Made by a program: the position numbers and the translations under genes
In this document: piece after piece, positions 5,577-6,673 of the stretch
Position numbering within the stretch: the first letter of the stretch is position 1
Layout: every line of letters begins with the position of its first letter
Origin: JAJRVH01 sp964505995
GTDB taxonomy: Bacteria; Pseudomonadota; Zetaproteobacteria; Mariprofundales; Mariprofundaceae
Assembly: GCA_964505995.1 (NCBI GenBank)
Contig: CAZDLB010000093.1
Coordinates: forward strand, 1 to 6,673
Direction of reading: 5' to 3'
DNA length: 6,673 bases
The notes under the pieces: model-generated
What the model was told of the DNA's origin: nothing
The model's database searches: none
The model's input: the letters and a program-made list of their open reading frames with translations, nothing else

Positions 5577-5605
5577 TTGACAGTTTTACCCGGTCTTCGG
5601 ACGAT
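5577..5605 (+). promoter_or_regulatory. Candidate promoter of mrp
   Basis: A perfect TTGACA (5577-5582) is followed, 17 bases later, by a poor -10 hexamer GACGAT (5600-5605; three of six consensus bases). The start would fall near 5612, leaving a leader of about 16 bases that carries the GGAGG site of mrp at 5619-5623. The spacing suits a sigma-70 promoter, but the -10 is weak. Confidence 0.35.
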
Positions 5606-5627
5606 GCCGGACCCCGACGGAGGCCCC

Positions 5628-6673
5628 ATGAGCAACGCAGCGATCACGGACAAGGACATCCTCAAGGCCCTTTCGACGATCATCGACCCCGATTTCGGCA
5701 AGGACATCGTCTCGCTGGGCTTCGTCAGGGACGTCCGCGTGGACGGCTCCCGGGTTTCGCTGACGATCGAGCTGACCACGCCGGCCTGCCCGGTGAAGGA
5801 GGAGTTCCGTCGCCAGGCCGAGCAAGCGGTTCTGGCGCTTCCCGGCATCGAGCAGGCCGATATCCGCATGAGCTCGAAGGTCGTTGCCGTGCCGCAGAAA
5901 CAGGCCATTCCCGGCATCGCCAACATCATCGCCGTCACCTCCGGCAAGGGCGGCGTCGGCAAGTCGACGACGGCGGTCAACCTGGCCGTGGCGCTGGCGC
6001 AGACGGGCGCCCGCGTGGGGCTGCTGGATGCGGACATCTATGGCCCGTCGATTCCGCGCATGATGAATCTCGCCGGCAAGCGCCCCGATTTCGAGGAAAA
6101 GACCCTCTATCCGCTGGAGAATTACGGCGTTCGCACGATGTCCATCGGCTATCTGGTGGATGAGGGCCAGGCGATGATCTGGCGCGGGCCGATGGTATCC
6201 GGCGCGGTCATGCAGCTGCTTCGCGATGTCGCCTGGGGCGAGCTCGATTACCTGCTCATCGACATGCCTCCCGGAACCGGGGACATCCATCTGACGCTGG
6301 CGCAGCAGGTGCCGATCACCGCCTCCGTCGTCGTCACCACACCGCAGGACATCGCGCTTCTGGATGCGCGCAAGGGCATTGCGATGTTCAACAAGGTCAA
6401 CGTGCCGACGCTGGGCATCATCGAGAACATGAGCGTCTTCATCTGCCCGCACTGCGGCCAGGCCTCGCATGTGTTTGCCGAGGGCGGCGCCGACCGGCTC
6501 GCCGCCGAACAGCAGGTCGAGGTGCTGGGGCATATCCCGCTGGATATCCAGATCCGGCTGGATTCCGATGAGGGCACGCCGATCGTCGCCGCCCACCCCG
6601 ACTCCGAGCAGGCCGAGGCCTACCGTCAGGCCGCCGGCGCCATCGCCAGCAGGCTCAGCGTGCTGGGTCGCCG
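5628..6673 (+). CDS. apbC: Mrp/ApbC iron-sulfur cluster carrier ATPase, 3' end outside window
   Basis: This is the Mrp/ApbC (NBP35/Ind1-type) P-loop ATPase that binds and transfers [4Fe-4S] clusters to apoproteins in the cytoplasm. The 348 visible residues include an N-terminal MIP18/DUF59-type domain (about 5-85, with TTPACP at 50-55), the deviant Walker A motif SGKGGVGKST (105-114), LLDADIYGPSIP (132-143), a Walker B-like segment LLIDMPPGTGD (209-219), and the cluster-binding Cys273-Pro-His-Cys276 that bridges the dimer. Family members run to about 360-370 residues, so only a short C-terminal piece is missing. The start has GGAGG four bases ahead, a tight but usable spacing, and matches the usual N-terminal length. 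It is transcribed away from the rnf operon with a shared 153-base intergenic region, which fits a role in supplying clusters to proteins such as RnfB and RnfC, though ApbC clients are generally broader. Confidence 0.95.
   Translation, partial: MSNAAITDKDILKALSTIIDPDFGKDIVSLGFVRDVRVDGSRVSLTIELTTPACPVKEEFRRQAEQAVLALPGIEQADIRMSSKVVAVPQKQAIPGIANIIAVTSGKGGVGKSTTAVNLAVALAQTGARVGLLDADIYGPSIPRMMNLAGKRPDFEEKTLYPLENYGVRTMSIGYLVDEGQAMIWRGPMVSGAVMQLLRDVAWGELDYLLIDMPPGTGDIHLTLAQQVPITASVVVTTPQDIALLDARKGIAMFNKVNVPTLGIIENMSVFICPHCGQASHVFAEGGADRLAAEQQVEVLGHIPLDIQIRLDSDEGTPIVAAHPDSEQAEAYRQAAGAIASRLSVLGR

Noticed and set aside
5475..5627. A short gene or small RNA in the intergenic region
   Set aside because: No convincing open frame with a ribosome binding site, and no terminator that would define a small RNA. 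The promoters and the hairpin account for the visible signals.
5534..6163. Open frame on the plus strand overlapping the start of mrp
   Set aside because: It is an out-of-frame reading of the mrp coding sequence, which starts at 5628 and has all Mrp/ApbC motifs.
5586..6596. Open frame on the minus strand opposite mrp
   Set aside because: Antisense reading of a conserved ATPase gene, with Arg/His/Asp-rich composition and no domain.

Overview
The window is GC-rich, densely coded bacterial chromosome. It most likely comes from a gammaproteobacterium: it has the rnfA-B-C-D-G-E gene order typical of that class, RnfA closely resembles E. coli RsxA, and an Mrp/ApbC ATPase sits next door. I cannot name the genus. 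I see no mobile element, CRISPR array, tRNA or rRNA.

Layout: positions 5474 to 1 on the minus strand hold one tight run of eight genes: rnfA, rnfB, rnfC, rnfD, rnfG, rnfE, a 63-residue single-span membrane protein I do not recognise, and a MIF-like (macrophage migration inhibitory factor family) tautomerase cut by the left edge. Apart from rnfA/rnfB (10 nt gap) and the last junction (2 nt gap), neighbouring genes overlap, mostly as ATGA stop/start overlaps. This points to one transcript with translational coupling. Positions 5475 to 5627 form a divergent intergenic region with a candidate promoter on each strand and a strong GC hairpin. From 5628 on the plus strand lies mrp (apbC), cut by the right edge shortly before its expected end.

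How the genes work together: RnfABCDGE form the membrane complex that couples electron flow between ferredoxin and NAD(H) to ion transport; in E. coli the same complex (Rsx) keeps SoxR reduced. It carries many iron-sulfur clusters (visible in RnfB and RnfC, and inferred within the RnfA/RnfE pair) and covalent FMN (RnfG and probably RnfD). Mrp/ApbC is an iron-sulfur cluster carrier ATPase, so the divergent pair couples a cluster-rich complex with a cluster-delivery factor.

Most worth a second look: the unrecognised small membrane protein coupled to rnfE; the MIF-like tautomerase as last visible cistron, where nth often follows rnfE in related bacteria; a serine in RnfD at the position of the usual FMN-accepting threonine; and a perfect TATAAT placed so close to rnfA that its transcript would be leaderless or nearly so.
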